This document shows positions 51,623 to 60,152 of a stretch of DNA of 64,000 nt, one piece after another. A program made the position numbers and the translations under genes. Positions within the stretch are counted from its first letter, which is position 1, and each line of letters begins with the position of its first letter. This DNA comes from Halobacterium sp. CBA1132 (GTDB lineage Archaea > Halobacteriota > Halobacteria > Halobacteriales > Halobacteriaceae), in assembly GCF_001485535.1 (NCBI RefSeq), contig NZ_BCMZ01000001.1, positions 1,240,001-1,304,000 of the forward strand, written 5' to 3'. The notes beneath the pieces were generated by a model. It saw only the letters and a list, made by a program, of their open reading frames with translations. It did no database searches and was not told the DNA's origin.

Positions 51623-52536
51623 TGTGCCTCCGCGCCGTCATCGACGCGATCGAGATACGCTCGAATGCGGTCCGTCTCCAGCGATTCCAGAATCGCGTCG
51701 TGAGCCCGTTGCTTCCGCTGGTCGATTTCGTCGTCGGTGACGTACGCGTCGAGGAGGTCGTCGATCTCCTGCTCGCGTAACGCGACCAGCTTGTCCTCCG
51801 ACAGCCCGTGGTCGTCGGGCAGGTGGTTCTGGAAGTACTCGCGCCAGCGCTCCCGGTCGCCCCATTCGTCGTCGCGGGCGCGCTCCCGTCGGAGCCAGTC
51901 GACGCGCTCGGCGACCTCGTCCCAGTAGCCCTCGTCTCGTCGGGCGTCGCCCGCGACGTGCCGGCCGACGAGCGCGCCGTGACCGGCCGCCGTAATCGCC
52001 TGCTCGCTCACCTCGTCGACGGGTGACGCGACGTACAGTCCCTCGATTGGCGTGCGGCCGTCGCGGTCGGCGTACGACCGGTCGAAGTGTTCGTGCTCCT
52101 CGCCGCCGTGGGAGTGGGTCACGAACATCTCGTCGGCGTCGTCCAGCGGCTTCAGGTACTCGCTCCCGTAGCGGGTCGCCCCGACGACGCGGTCCGCGTG
52201 CACGGTCCGTCCCTCCTGCGTCTCGACCACGAACCCGTCGGTGGCCGCCCGGGTCACCGACTCGACGAGGTCCGGGACGACGTCACAGCCCGCCGTCTCC
52301 GCGTGGTCGTGTGCGAGGTCGTAGAACGCCTCGACGTCGATGCCCGCGGGGAACCCGAGGTAGTTCTCCAAGTGCGCACACTGCCCGAGCGACGAGCGCC
52401 CGCGGTCGAAGATGACGGTGTCGAGGCCCTCGCGGGCGGTGAACACACCCGTCGAGCAGCCCGCCGGCCCGCCGCCGACGACGACGACGTCGTAGTCGGA
52501 CGTGGCTGTCGCGTCAGTAGATTCGTCGGCACTCAT
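51619..52536 (-). CDS. FAD-dependent oxidoreductase in the siderophore operon
   Basis: A 305-residue flavoprotein of the thioredoxin-reductase-like fold. The FAD motif is VVVVGGGPAGCSTGVF, followed by LDTVIFDRGRSSLGQCAHLENYLGFP and the C-terminal FAD-contact segment TPIEGLYVASPV. The redox-active CxxC of true thioredoxin reductases is absent. The last 90 residues are a helical acidic extension. Overlapping start and stop codons with both neighbours place it firmly in the iron-uptake operon, so a role in releasing iron from the ferri-siderophore by reduction, or in processing the siderophore, is inferred. Confidence 0.8.
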   Translation of the reverse strand: MSADESTDATATSDYDVVVVGGGPAGCSTGVFTAREGLDTVIFDRGRSSLGQCAHLENYLGFPAGIDVEAFYDLAHDHAETAGCDVVPDLVESVTRAATDGFVVETQEGRTVHADRVVGATRYGSEYLKPLDDADEMFVTHSHGGEEHEHFDRSYADRDGRTPIEGLYVASPVDEVSEQAITAAGHGALVGRHVAGDARRDEGYWDEVAERVDWLRRERARDDEWGDRERWREYFQNHLPDDHGLSEDKLVALREQEIDDLLDAYVTDDEIDQRKQRAHDAILESLETDRIRAYLDRVDDGAEAQ

Positions 52537-53693
52537 GCCTGGAACTCCCCGTGGACGATGTTCGCGACGCGCTGGCGGTCGAAGAGCTGTTCGCCGCCGA
52601 ACTCCTCGGGATAGAGCCCCTGGGCGGCCTGTTCGAGCTGGAACAAGTGGACGATCGGCCCCTGGTAGGTCAGGCCGCCGTAGACGACGCGGTCGTTCTG
52701 GACGGCCGAGAGCTGGCTGGCGGCGTCGTGGTTCTCCAAGTGCGAGCGGATGTTCTCCTCGAAGTACGACTCCGAGATTTCGCCCTGCAGTCTGATTGCG
52801 AGCGCGTCCGGGTCGATCTCCAGCAGCGTCTCGAAGTCGATGGCGCCGCCGCCGGCTTGGGCGTCCGTGACGCCGTGTTCGGCGAGCGCGTCGCCGACGC
52901 CGAGGTCGTTCCAGTGCTTAGACTGGGTGCCGCCGCCGACGAGGTACGGATAGAACGACTCCGGGGGGAGTTCCGCGGGGTAGAGCAAGGCGATGTCGGG
53001 CGTCTCGTCGGGCAGCCGCTGTTCGACATCCGCGAGCACCTTCTCGTGGAGGCTCGCGAACGCCTCGTAGCGGGCGCGCTCCTGGAACAGCTGCGCGAGC
53101 TTCTCGAAGGCCTCGTACAGCGAGTAGTACTGGTAGTCGTCGTGCCAGCCGTACGCCCGCGAGAAGATGGTGTTCCCGAAGAACGGCGCGACGCCCTCAC
53201 TGATTTCCTCGACGTCGCCCTCGCTCCACTGGAGTCGGTTGACCATGAAGTTCGGGTCGGTGACGTGGACGTCGGCGTCGAGTTCGTAGTAGATCTCTTT
53301 CCCGGTGCCGTTCTGCCAGAGCTCCGTGAGCCCGTCCGTGTCGACGGAGACGCCGGGCAAGTCCTCGTAGAGGTGGGTGGCATATCGGGCTTTGACGCCG
53401 ATGGCGGCGAGGCCGTCGCCGTGCCCGAGGGCGACCCCCATGTCGGCGTAGTCCGCAGTGTACGGAACCCACGTCTCCGGGGGCGAGTCGAACTCGACGG
53501 CGCCGACGGGCTCCATCGTGACGGTGTACGAGCCGTCGGTCGTCGTCTGGCTGGTGGGTCCGGATGAGGTGTCCGCGTCGGTCGTACTCGGCGACGCGGT
53601 GCCGTCACCGGTGCAGCCGGCGAGGAGGCCGGCCGTGAGCATCGATCCACCGTACTTCACCACGTCGCGCCGTGTGGGCGAATCTCGGTCCAT
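52533..53693 (-). CDS. ferric-siderophore ABC transporter binding lipoprotein (2)
   Basis: A 386-residue binding protein and first gene of the four-gene operon (binding protein, oxidoreductase, permease, ATPase). It has a Tat signal (TRRDVVKYGGSMLTAGLLAGC) with lipobox LAGC, a Ser/Thr/Asp linker and a Peripla_BP_2-type fold; YQGPIVHLFQLEQAAQGLYP and LFDRQRVANIVHGEF recur in the paralogue at 48225. Two iron boxes flank its TATA box. Confidence 0.9.
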   Translation of the reverse strand: MDRDSPTRRDVVKYGGSMLTAGLLAGCTGDGTASPSTTDADTSSGPTSQTTTDGSYTVTMEPVGAVEFDSPPETWVPYTADYADMGVALGHGDGLAAIGVKARYATHLYEDLPGVSVDTDGLTELWQNGTGKEIYYELDADVHVTDPNFMVNRLQWSEGDVEEISEGVAPFFGNTIFSRAYGWHDDYQYYSLYEAFEKLAQLFQERARYEAFASLHEKVLADVEQRLPDETPDIALLYPAELPPESFYPYLVGGGTQSKHWNDLGVGDALAEHGVTDAQAGGGAIDFETLLEIDPDALAIRLQGEISESYFEENIRSHLENHDAASQLSAVQNDRVVYGGLTYQGPIVHLFQLEQAAQGLYPEEFGGEQLFDRQRVANIVHGEFQA

Positions 53694-53698
53694 GAAGT

Positions 53699-53712
53699 TT
53701 AGGCTCGCCTAA
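53699..53712. promoter_or_regulatory. iron box, downstream copy, siderophore operon
   Basis: TTAGGC-TC-GCCTAA is a perfect 6-2-6 palindrome just upstream of the ATG at 53693, expected to cover the transcription start. Confidence 0.7.
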
Positions 53713-53734
53713 TCATCAATAGGCGTTTCGAATC

Positions 53735-53748
53735 TTAGGCGAGCCTAA
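53735..53748. promoter_or_regulatory. iron box, upstream copy, siderophore operon
   Basis: TTAGGC-GA-GCCTAA is a second perfect palindrome, 36 bases from the first. Between the two lies the TATA-like CGCCTATTGATG (minus strand, about 53716-53727), so the pair brackets the basal promoter. Confidence 0.7.
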
Positions 53749-53755
53749 AAGAGTG

Positions 53756-54766
53756 TTACGGGCCCCCGCATCGCGGACACAACGGGGGGCCATGCTCGGG
53801 CAACACGTGGCCGCACTGCGAACACGTCCTGTCTTCGTCGGGCGACGTGACATCCTCGACGATGGGTTCGGTCCCCTCTCGCAGGCCCTCGACAGTCCCG
53901 ACAGCGTCGGGGACCCCGGAGTCACCGGTGTGGTCCGCGAGATTACCGAGCGCGAACCGCGCCCGCTCCGCGACGAACGACGCCTCGTCGTCCCGCAGCG
54001 ACGCGAGCCGCTCCTCGGGGAGCGGTCCGCCCGGTTCGTCGACCCGAGCGAGCAGCCCGACGGCCTCCGCAGCGCGACCGCGAACGTAGCGATTGTCGTC
54101 GTCGAGACGGTCTACGAGAGCGCCCCGGCAGTCGACGAGCGCCGCCGGGCGCTCGCAGCCGACCGCAGTGATCGCCGTGCAGAGGTGGTATCGGACGAGT
54201 TCGTCGCCGTCGTCGAGGTGGGCGGCGAGCGCAGCGGTGTGGTGGGCGAGTCGCTGCGGCCGCCCGAGCGCCACGCATTCCAGGGCCTTCGCCAACTTCG
54301 CCACGACCTCCGGCTCGTCGAAGGAGAGCCCGACCCGTAGCTCCGCGAGGAACGCCGGCGAGTCGACGGCGTCGGGGTCGCTGCGGGCCACGTAGCCGAG
54401 CGCCTCCGCCGCACGAGCGCGGACGTAGTAGAACTCGTCCTCGTCGGCGAGCCGGTCGACCAGCGGCGCCGCGACGTCCCCGACCGCCGCCGGCTCCACG
54501 TCGGCGACGGCGACGAACAGCTTCGCGGCCGTCAACCGAATCGAGCGCTCCTCGTCCGTGAGAAACGTGACGACCCCCAAAAGCACCGGCGGGAATGCGG
54601 CCGGCTGCTCGGTCGCGAGCGCGCGAAGCGCTCGCAGGGCCGCCTTTCGGTCCTCGGCCGCCGCCGATTCGTACTGTGCCAGCCCCGACAGAAACGCCTC
54701 GTGTGCGCCCGTCGTGACGTACTCTGTCAGCCGGCCCGTCGTGGGCAAGTCGTTCGGGTCCGCCAT
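53756..54766 (-). CDS. HEAT-repeat protein with C-terminal zinc ribbon
   Basis: A 336-residue solenoid protein. HEAT repeats run from about residue 15 to 280 (for example DRLADEDEFYYVRARAAEAL and DRLDDDNRYVRGRAAEAVG), followed by a short linker and a terminal zinc ribbon with CSQCGH and CPRCGG. The combination suggests a binding scaffold. The ATG at 54766 follows a TATA-like ACTTTTTCACGG about 45 bases upstream. Its 3' end lies only 7 bases from the upstream iron box of the siderophore operon. Function unknown. Confidence 0.8.
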   Translation of the reverse strand: MADPNDLPTTGRLTEYVTTGAHEAFLSGLAQYESAAAEDRKAALRALRALATEQPAAFPPVLLGVVTFLTDEERSIRLTAAKLFVAVADVEPAAVGDVAAPLVDRLADEDEFYYVRARAAEALGYVARSDPDAVDSPAFLAELRVGLSFDEPEVVAKLAKALECVALGRPQRLAHHTAALAAHLDDGDELVRYHLCTAITAVGCERPAALVDCRGALVDRLDDDNRYVRGRAAEAVGLLARVDEPGGPLPEERLASLRDDEASFVAERARFALGNLADHTGDSGVPDAVGTVEGLREGTEPIVEDVTSPDEDRTCSQCGHVLPEHGPPLCPRCGGP

Positions 54767-54950
54767 GATTCGTGGAGCCTCTCGGGTGGACCACGGACGT
54801 ACACCGTGAAAAAGTCGGGTTGTTCGCCGGGCCGAGCAGAGTGCGATTGGTCGGCACCGACCGCTGCGCCCCGCGAAAGCCCCCACAGTGCCACGGCTAC
54901 GTCGCGGTCGACGCGAACGGGTCACGTCCGTATCTCCGTCAGGGGCGGAA

Positions 54951-54978
54951 CGTTTATACTTTTTTAGGCAAGCCTAAA
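54951..54978 (+). promoter_or_regulatory. iron-regulated promoter: TATA box plus DtxR-type box
   Basis: CGTTTATACTTTT (54951-54963) is a strong TATA box. It is followed immediately by TTTAGGC-AA-GCCTAAA (54963-54978), a perfect 7-2-7 palindrome of the same type as the siderophore iron boxes. The expected transcription start, about 27 bases after the TATA centre, falls at the ATG at 54984. Confidence 0.7.
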
Positions 54979-54983
54979 CAACG

Positions 54984-55142
54984 ATGGACGAGAGTGGCTC
55001 ACCCCGATTTGGCCGGCGAGACGGGCGCTTCACGCCCTGCTCCAGCCACCACGCCCGCGAGTCGCGTGGACGCCGTCTCCCGACGGCTCGCACGTGGCGT
55101 GGCCCAGACAGACAGCGCATCGGCGACCGCGCCAATCGATGA
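54984..55142 (+). CDS. possible 52-residue leaderless small ORF
   Basis: An ATG at the predicted transcription start of the iron-box promoter opens a 52-codon frame, MDESGSPRFGRRDGRFTPCS onwards, that stops with TGA at 55140-55142. It is in the same frame as the next gene, whose ATG comes three bases later. The product is arginine-rich, unlike most haloarchaeal proteins, so it may be untranslated leader instead. If translated, it would form a bicistron with the gene at 55146. Confidence 0.35.
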   Translation: MDESGSPRFGRRDGRFTPCSSHHARESRGRRLPTARTWRGPDRQRIGDRANR

Positions 55143-55145
55143 CTT

Positions 55146-55940
55146 ATGCTCGGTGAAACACACCTCCGCGATGCCCGAGAGCGAGCGCGCTCGGAGCGAA
55201 GCGCGGTCCAAGAGAAGCTCGCGGCCTACGACCAGTTCATCTCACGAGTACGGGAGCTCTCCCCGGAGACGGACCCGGCCGGCCAGCGAGCCCGTGCGCT
55301 TTCGGCGGGCGGAGCACAGTCCTCCGGGCCGGCAACCGGAACGAACACGGGCTGTGCCGGGGTCCGTTCCGCCTTCCGGGACACCGTTCGCCCCTACAGC
55401 GTCGACGACCTGAACGGCGACGAGTCACTGCTCGAAACGATTCGGTCCGAACTCTCGGATACGATCGCCGTCGCCCTCGCACCCGCGACGGAGACCGGCT
55501 TGACGAACAGCCTGCAGGACGCCGTCGTCGCGGCGTCGCGGTCCCGGCGCGTCGAAGCCCGAGCGATGGAGACGGCAGTAGACCGCGAAGTCGAGCAGCT
55601 GGAGACGGCGACGGCGACCGTCGAGTCGATTCTGGAGTGGCTGGTCAGCGCCGACGAGACGCCGCTCACCGAGCTCGGATTCGACGAGCTGCAGGCCCGA
55701 CACGCGACGCTCGACGCGCACCGCGAAGACTGCGGACAGCTACTGGCCGACCGGCAGGCCTTCCTCGACCGGTCGACGAACCACGCCGCCCGGGCCGGAA
55801 TGACCCACCGCACGCTCACCAGCTATCTCTACCACGACCTCCCCGTCGATTACCCCGTCCTCTCGACGGGCGTTCGCGTCGAGACGCTGTGTGCCGACAG
55901 CCAACGGACCATCCGGAGTCACCTCACTCGGCGGGTCTGA
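55146..55940 (+). CDS. haloarchaeal protein of unknown function, iron-box controlled
   Basis: A 264-residue helical protein, paralogous to the one at 3749-4528 (possible DUF7260 member). It begins with an Arg/Glu-rich coiled-coil-like stretch (THLRDARERARSERSAVQEKLAAYDQF), has the shared RSAFRDTVRP and DESLLETI segments, and ends with YLYHDLPVDYPVLSTGVRVETL. No signal peptide or membrane segment. No promoter is seen closer than the iron-box promoter 160 bases upstream, so it should be derepressed under iron limitation. No biochemical role can be named. Confidence 0.7.
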   Translation: MLGETHLRDARERARSERSAVQEKLAAYDQFISRVRELSPETDPAGQRARALSAGGAQSSGPATGTNTGCAGVRSAFRDTVRPYSVDDLNGDESLLETIRSELSDTIAVALAPATETGLTNSLQDAVVAASRSRRVEARAMETAVDREVEQLETATATVESILEWLVSADETPLTELGFDELQARHATLDAHREDCGQLLADRQAFLDRSTNHAARAGMTHRTLTSYLYHDLPVDYPVLSTGVRVETLCADSQRTIRSHLTRRV

Positions 55941-56034
55941 CCAGAGACGGTCGCGGCTGGCGGACGCTGGGGTGAGCCGACGGCCGGCCACGTTCGAACC
56001 TAACTTAACGTATCGGCCCGACGTAACGACTGGT

Positions 56035-56508
56035 ATGGTAGCTACTGGCGACTCCGCACCGCGGTTCGAGGCAACACTCGGAACGAGCGACCACGAGGAC
56101 TTCGCGCTTGCCGACGCGCTCGGCGACGGCCCGGTCGTGTTAGCGTTCTTCCCGGGGGCGTTCACGCCGCCGTGTACGAACGAAATGGTGGCGTTCCAAG
56201 AGCGACTCGGCGACTTCGAGGACGCGGGCGCGACCCTCCTCGGCGTGAGCGCGGACTCGCCGTTCTCGCAGGGCGCGTTCCGCGAGGAGCACGGCATCGA
56301 GTTCGACCTCGTCAGCGACATGGCCGGCGACGCCATCCGCGCGTACGACCTCGAAATGGACATCCCCGACCTCGGCCTCTACGGCATCGCCAACCGCGCG
56401 GTGTTCGTGCTCGACGACGACGGCGACGTGACGTACGCGTGGGTCGCCGACGACCCGACGAACGAACCCGACTACGACGCCGTGCTGGACGCCGTCGAGT
56501 CGGCGTAA
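56035..56508 (+). CDS. 1-Cys peroxiredoxin (AhpC/TSA family, BCP-like)
   Basis: Reduces peroxides with a thiol. The 157-residue thioredoxin-fold protein has the peroxidatic cysteine C47 in FFPGAFTPPCTNEM and the conserved Arg in the later ANRAVFVLDDDG strand. There is no second cysteine anywhere, so the resolving thiol must come from another molecule. The ATG at 56035 has a TATA-like ACTTAACG 25-32 bases upstream. It stands next to the iron genes, which fits iron-linked oxidative stress, though this is only proximity. Confidence 0.92.
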   Translation: MVATGDSAPRFEATLGTSDHEDFALADALGDGPVVLAFFPGAFTPPCTNEMVAFQERLGDFEDAGATLLGVSADSPFSQGAFREEHGIEFDLVSDMAGDAIRAYDLEMDIPDLGLYGIANRAVFVLDDDGDVTYAWVADDPTNEPDYDAVLDAVESA

Positions 56509-56529
56509 CCGACCCGTTTTCACCCGCTA

Positions 56530-57495
56530 TCAGGGCGTGACGACGAGCTTCCCGAAGTAGCTCTCCGCGAGCACGTCGCGGTGGGCGTCGGCGGCCTCGT
56601 CGAGGTCGTACGTCCGCGCGAGTTCGATGGAGAGTTCGTCGGTTGCCATGAGGTGCGCGACCCCGCGCAGCGGCACGCGCAGATCGGGCGTGTTGAACAT
56701 GCTCATGAACTGGTAGGTGACGTCCTTCGAGCGGGCGGCGCCGTCGTCGGTGAACCCCGGGTCCGGGCTGTTCTCGCCGATGCCGATGACGCGGGCGTTC
56801 TGCGCGGCGACGTTCGCGTCGAACTGGAGGTAGTCGTCGAGGCGGTGGTCGAGCACGACGTCGACGCCGCCCTCGGAAGCCGATAGAACGGCGTCTTCGA
56901 GGTCGTCGCGGGCGTAGCCCAACACCGCATCGGCGCCGAGCGCGGCGACCTCGTCGTGGTACTCGGGGCGAGCGGTCGTGAGCACGCGCGCGCTCACCGC
57001 GTCCGCAATCTGGACGGCAGCGTGGCCGACGCCGCCGGACCCACCGTGGACGAGCGCGTACTCGGCGGGGTCGAGGGCCGCGTGGTCGACGAGCGCGCGC
57101 CACGACGTGACGGCTGCGACGCCCGCCGCGCCCGCTTCGACGGCGTCCGCGCCGTCGGGCAGCGCGACCGTGCGGTCCGTCGGTACGGTGGCGTACTCGG
57201 CGTACGCGCCCTGATAGCCCGCGTTCCCGATGCCGGTGCCGTAGACCCGGTCGCCGACCGCGAAGTCCTCAACGCCCTGTCCAACTTCGGCGACGGTGCC
57301 GGCGTAGTCGACGCCAGGCGTGAACGGGAGGCCGACCGGCTCGTAGGACCCGTCGCGGAAGTACGTGTCCACGGGGTTGACGCCCGCGGCCGCGACTTCC
57401 ACGAGGAGTTCCCCCGCATCGGGGGACGGTCGGTCGACATCTTCGACGCGCATCACGTCCGGTTCGCCGTGTTCCTGTAAGCGGACTGCTCGCAT
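56530..57495 (-). CDS. NADPH:quinone reductase-like medium-chain oxidoreductase
   Basis: A 321-residue zinc-free MDR enzyme. N-terminal MRAVRLQEHGEPDVMRVEDV, the substrate-domain AAAGVNPVDTYFRDGSY, cofactor motif ALVHGGSGGVGHAAVQIA and C-terminal SYFGKLVVTP identify the zeta-crystallin/quinone oxidoreductase group, which uses NADPH to reduce quinones or enones. The 3' end is convergent with the peroxiredoxin gene, 21 bases apart. Confidence 0.92.
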   Translation of the reverse strand: MRAVRLQEHGEPDVMRVEDVDRPSPDAGELLVEVAAAGVNPVDTYFRDGSYEPVGLPFTPGVDYAGTVAEVGQGVEDFAVGDRVYGTGIGNAGYQGAYAEYATVPTDRTVALPDGADAVEAGAAGVAAVTSWRALVDHAALDPAEYALVHGGSGGVGHAAVQIADAVSARVLTTARPEYHDEVAALGADAVLGYARDDLEDAVLSASEGGVDVVLDHRLDDYLQFDANVAAQNARVIGIGENSPDPGFTDDGAARSKDVTYQFMSMFNTPDLRVPLRGVAHLMATDELSIELARTYDLDEAADAHRDVLAESYFGKLVVTP

Positions 57496-57601
57496 ACTTC
57501 ACGGCCACTGCGTACGAGGAGATAAGACTACGGCCTCCGGCGGAACGGGCGTCGAATCAGCGAGCGACTCGGTCCGCAGCGGCGTTCCGAACGGAGACGG
57601 A

Positions 57602-57814
57602 TTACTTACCTCGGTGTCGTTGGATGGCGTACCTGAGACAGCCGAGAACGACGCCGAGCGGGGCGGCGACAGCGAGACTGAACCCCGGCGGGTCGCCGTT
57701 GACTGTGAGGACGACGGCGAGCGTGAGCGTGACGAGTACGCCGAACAGGACGCACTCGCCGGCGAGTCCGACTGCGTTACGGAGGGCTCTATCGAAGCGG
57801 TTTGTCGTGTCCAT
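57602..57814 (-). CDS. small two-helix membrane protein
   Basis: A 70-residue protein with two hydrophobic segments (GECVLFGVLVTLTLAVVLTV and GFSLAVAAPLGVVLGCL) and charged ends (MDTTNRFDRALR; RYAIQRHRGK). The frame has normal codon character and no competitor on the other strand. Function unknown. Confidence 0.6.
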   Translation of the reverse strand: MDTTNRFDRALRNAVGLAGECVLFGVLVTLTLAVVLTVNGDPPGFSLAVAAPLGVVLGCLRYAIQRHRGK

Positions 57815-57937
57815 GGGTATCTCTCGTGGGTGGGGCGGCGTGTGTCGACGTACCTGTGGCCGACAAGTAGTCTTTGTCCCGACAGGTGTCGGGAGGTGAC
57901 AGCGACTGTTAAGTTCCGGAGGCCGCGTACGCTACGT

Positions 57938-58999
57938 ATGCGCGCAGCAGTCCTCCGCGAGTACGGGGAGCCGCTGGCCGTCGAGGAAGTGCCGGACCCG
58001 GAGCCGGCGTCCCACGGCGTCGTCGTCTCGGTGGAAGCGTGTGGCATCTGTCGCAGCGACTGGCACTCCTGGAAGGGGCACGGCGAGTGGGCAGACGACC
58101 GCGTCGACCGCGGCCAGATTCTCGGCCACGAGCCGGCCGGCACCGTCGCCGAAGTCGGCGACGACGTCGAAAGCGTCGCCGTCGGGGACCGGGTGGCCGT
58201 CCCGTTCAACCTCGGGGAGGGGTCGTGCCCGCAGTGCCGTCGTGGCCACGGGAACGTCTGCGAGGACGGCTACGCGCTCGGGTTCGAGCAGGACGCGCAG
58301 GGCGCGTTCGCGGAGCGCGTCCACGTCCCGCACGCCGAGTTCAACGCCACTGTCGTCCCCGAGGCCGTGCCGATGGAGGCGGTGGCGGCGCTGGGCTGCC
58401 GGTACGCGACGGCGTTCCACGCGCTCGCTCACCGCGCGGACGTCGCGGGCGGCGACTGGGTGGCCATCCACGGCTGCGGCGGCCTCGGACTCGCTGGCGT
58501 CCAGATTGCGAGTGCGCTCGGCGCCGCCGTGGTCGCCGTCGACGTGCGCGAGGAACCACTGGAACTCGCCGAGCACGTCGGCGCCGCCGAGACCGTGCGC
58601 TCGGACCGCGTGGAGTCGGTCCCCGAGACCATCGCCGAACTGACTGACGGCGGCGCGCACGTCTCGATGGACGCGCTCGGGCGCGCGGAGACCTGCCGGA
58701 ACAGCGTCGACTGCCTCCGCACGCGCGGCACGCACGTCCAAGTCGGCCTGACGACCGACGCCGAGGAGGGCGAAGTCTCGCTGCCGGTGGACGAAATCAC
58801 GCGCTGGGACGTCTCCGTCCTCGGCTCCCGCGGGATGCCGCCGTCCCGGTACGACGAACTCCTGCGGATGATTTCCTCGGGGAGCCTCCGGCCCGAGAAA
58901 CTCGTCACCGAACGCGTCGCCCTCGGAGGCGTCTCCGACCGGCTAGCGGCGATGACCGACTACGAGACCAGCGGCATCGAACTCGTCACCGAGTTCTGA
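57938..58999 (+). CDS. zinc-dependent alcohol dehydrogenase family protein
   Basis: A 353-residue zinc MDR enzyme. The catalytic zinc ligands are C35 (CGICRSDWHSW) and H64-E65 (GHEPAG); the structural zinc site has C97, C100 and C108 in GSCPQCRRGHGNVC. The cofactor motif is WVAIHGCGGLGLAGVQIA with an acidic residue after the second strand (VAVDVREE), pointing to NAD. The overall pattern is that of the alcohol/L-threonine dehydrogenase-like group acting on an undetermined alcohol. The ATG at 57938 follows a TATA-like CTGTTAAG about 30 bases upstream. Confidence 0.92.
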   Translation: MRAAVLREYGEPLAVEEVPDPEPASHGVVVSVEACGICRSDWHSWKGHGEWADDRVDRGQILGHEPAGTVAEVGDDVESVAVGDRVAVPFNLGEGSCPQCRRGHGNVCEDGYALGFEQDAQGAFAERVHVPHAEFNATVVPEAVPMEAVAALGCRYATAFHALAHRADVAGGDWVAIHGCGGLGLAGVQIASALGAAVVAVDVREEPLELAEHVGAAETVRSDRVESVPETIAELTDGGAHVSMDALGRAETCRNSVDCLRTRGTHVQVGLTTDAEEGEVSLPVDEITRWDVSVLGSRGMPPSRYDELLRMISSGSLRPEKLVTERVALGGVSDRLAAMTDYETSGIELVTEF

Positions 59000-59059
59000 C
59001 CGCCGCGCTTGCCGATTGCCCCACGCTTTTTCGACGGGTCGGCGTAGTACCGAACGAAC

Positions 59060-60067
59060 ATGACTGACTCCGACGACGGACTCGGGTTCGTGCAGTTCGG
59101 CGACACGGGCCTCCAGACCAGCGAGCTGCAGTTCGGGACGTGGCGATTCGGCAAGGAGACCGAGGAGGGTAACGTCGAAATCGGCGAGAAGCGCGCGAAG
59201 AAGCTGCTGGACGCGTACGCCGACGCGGGCGGCCGCTACATCGACACCGCGGACGTCTACGGCGGCGGGAAGAGCGAGGAGTGGATCGGTGACTGGCTCG
59301 CGGACCGCGACCGCGAGCGCTACACCATCGCCTCGAAGGTCTACTGGCAGATTCGGGACGGCGACCCGAACAGCCGCGGAAACAACCGGAAGAACGTCCG
59401 GGACCGCGTGGACGCCATCCTCGACCGCCTCGACACCGACTACATCGACGTGCTGTACATCCACCGCTGGGACGACCAGACGCCGACGCGGGAGCTGATG
59501 CGGACGCTGAACGGCCTCGTGGAAGCCGGGAAGGTCCACTACATCGGCGCGTCGACGCTGCGACCGAACGCGTGGAAGGTCGCGAAGGCCAACGAACTCG
59601 CGCGCAGCGAGGGCTGGGAGCCGTTCACGGTCGTCCAGCCGCGGTACAACCTCGTGGACCGCGAAATCGAGGGAGACTACCTCGAGATGGCGCGCAGCGA
59701 GGGGCTGGCGGTCTGTCCGTGGAGCCCGCTCGGGCAGGGCTTCCTCACCGGGAAGTACGACCGCGAGGACGGCCTCACCGGCGAGTCGAAGGCCAGCGAG
59801 TCCACGCGCTGGGAGGAGGGCTACCTCACCGAGGAGAACTTCGACCTCCACGACGTGCTCGACGAGGTGGCTGCCGAAGTGGACGCGACGCCGGCACAGG
59901 TCGCGCTCGCGTGGCTGACCCACCGCGACGGCGTCACCGCGCCCATCGTCGGCGCGCGCACCGTCGACCAACTGGAGGAGAACCTCGCGGCCGCCGACAT
60001 CGACCTCTCGGACGAACAGGTCGACCGGCTCACGGAAGCCAAGGAAGGCCCGTACGCCGGCCTGTAG
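59060..60067 (+). CDS. aldo/keto reductase
   Basis: A 335-residue TIM-barrel NADPH oxidoreductase. The catalytic tetrad is visible: D62 and Y67 in YIDTADVYGGGKSEE, K93 in IASKVYW and the His in VLYIHRWDD. The C-terminal PIVGARTVDQLEENL segment binds the cofactor phosphate. It belongs to the potassium-channel-beta/YajO-like group reducing aldehydes or ketones. The TATA-like ACGCTTTTTCG (about 59022-59032) lies 28-38 bases before the ATG. Confidence 0.92.
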   Translation: MTDSDDGLGFVQFGDTGLQTSELQFGTWRFGKETEEGNVEIGEKRAKKLLDAYADAGGRYIDTADVYGGGKSEEWIGDWLADRDRERYTIASKVYWQIRDGDPNSRGNNRKNVRDRVDAILDRLDTDYIDVLYIHRWDDQTPTRELMRTLNGLVEAGKVHYIGASTLRPNAWKVAKANELARSEGWEPFTVVQPRYNLVDREIEGDYLEMARSEGLAVCPWSPLGQGFLTGKYDREDGLTGESKASESTRWEEGYLTEENFDLHDVLDEVAAEVDATPAQVALAWLTHRDGVTAPIVGARTVDQLEENLAAADIDLSDEQVDRLTEAKEGPYAGL

Positions 60068-60152
60068 CGGTCGCCCCGGGACGCGCTCGTTCTCCCGAAT
60101 TGGCAGCCGTTCGACGGAAAACACTTAGCGGAACTCTCTCTAATGATCCAGT

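Noticed and set aside
57499-58209. A 236-codon minus-strand frame overlapping the alcohol dehydrogenase gene
   Set aside because: The translation is Ser/Thr/Arg-rich shadow sequence, while the plus-strand gene has zinc ligands and a cofactor motif.
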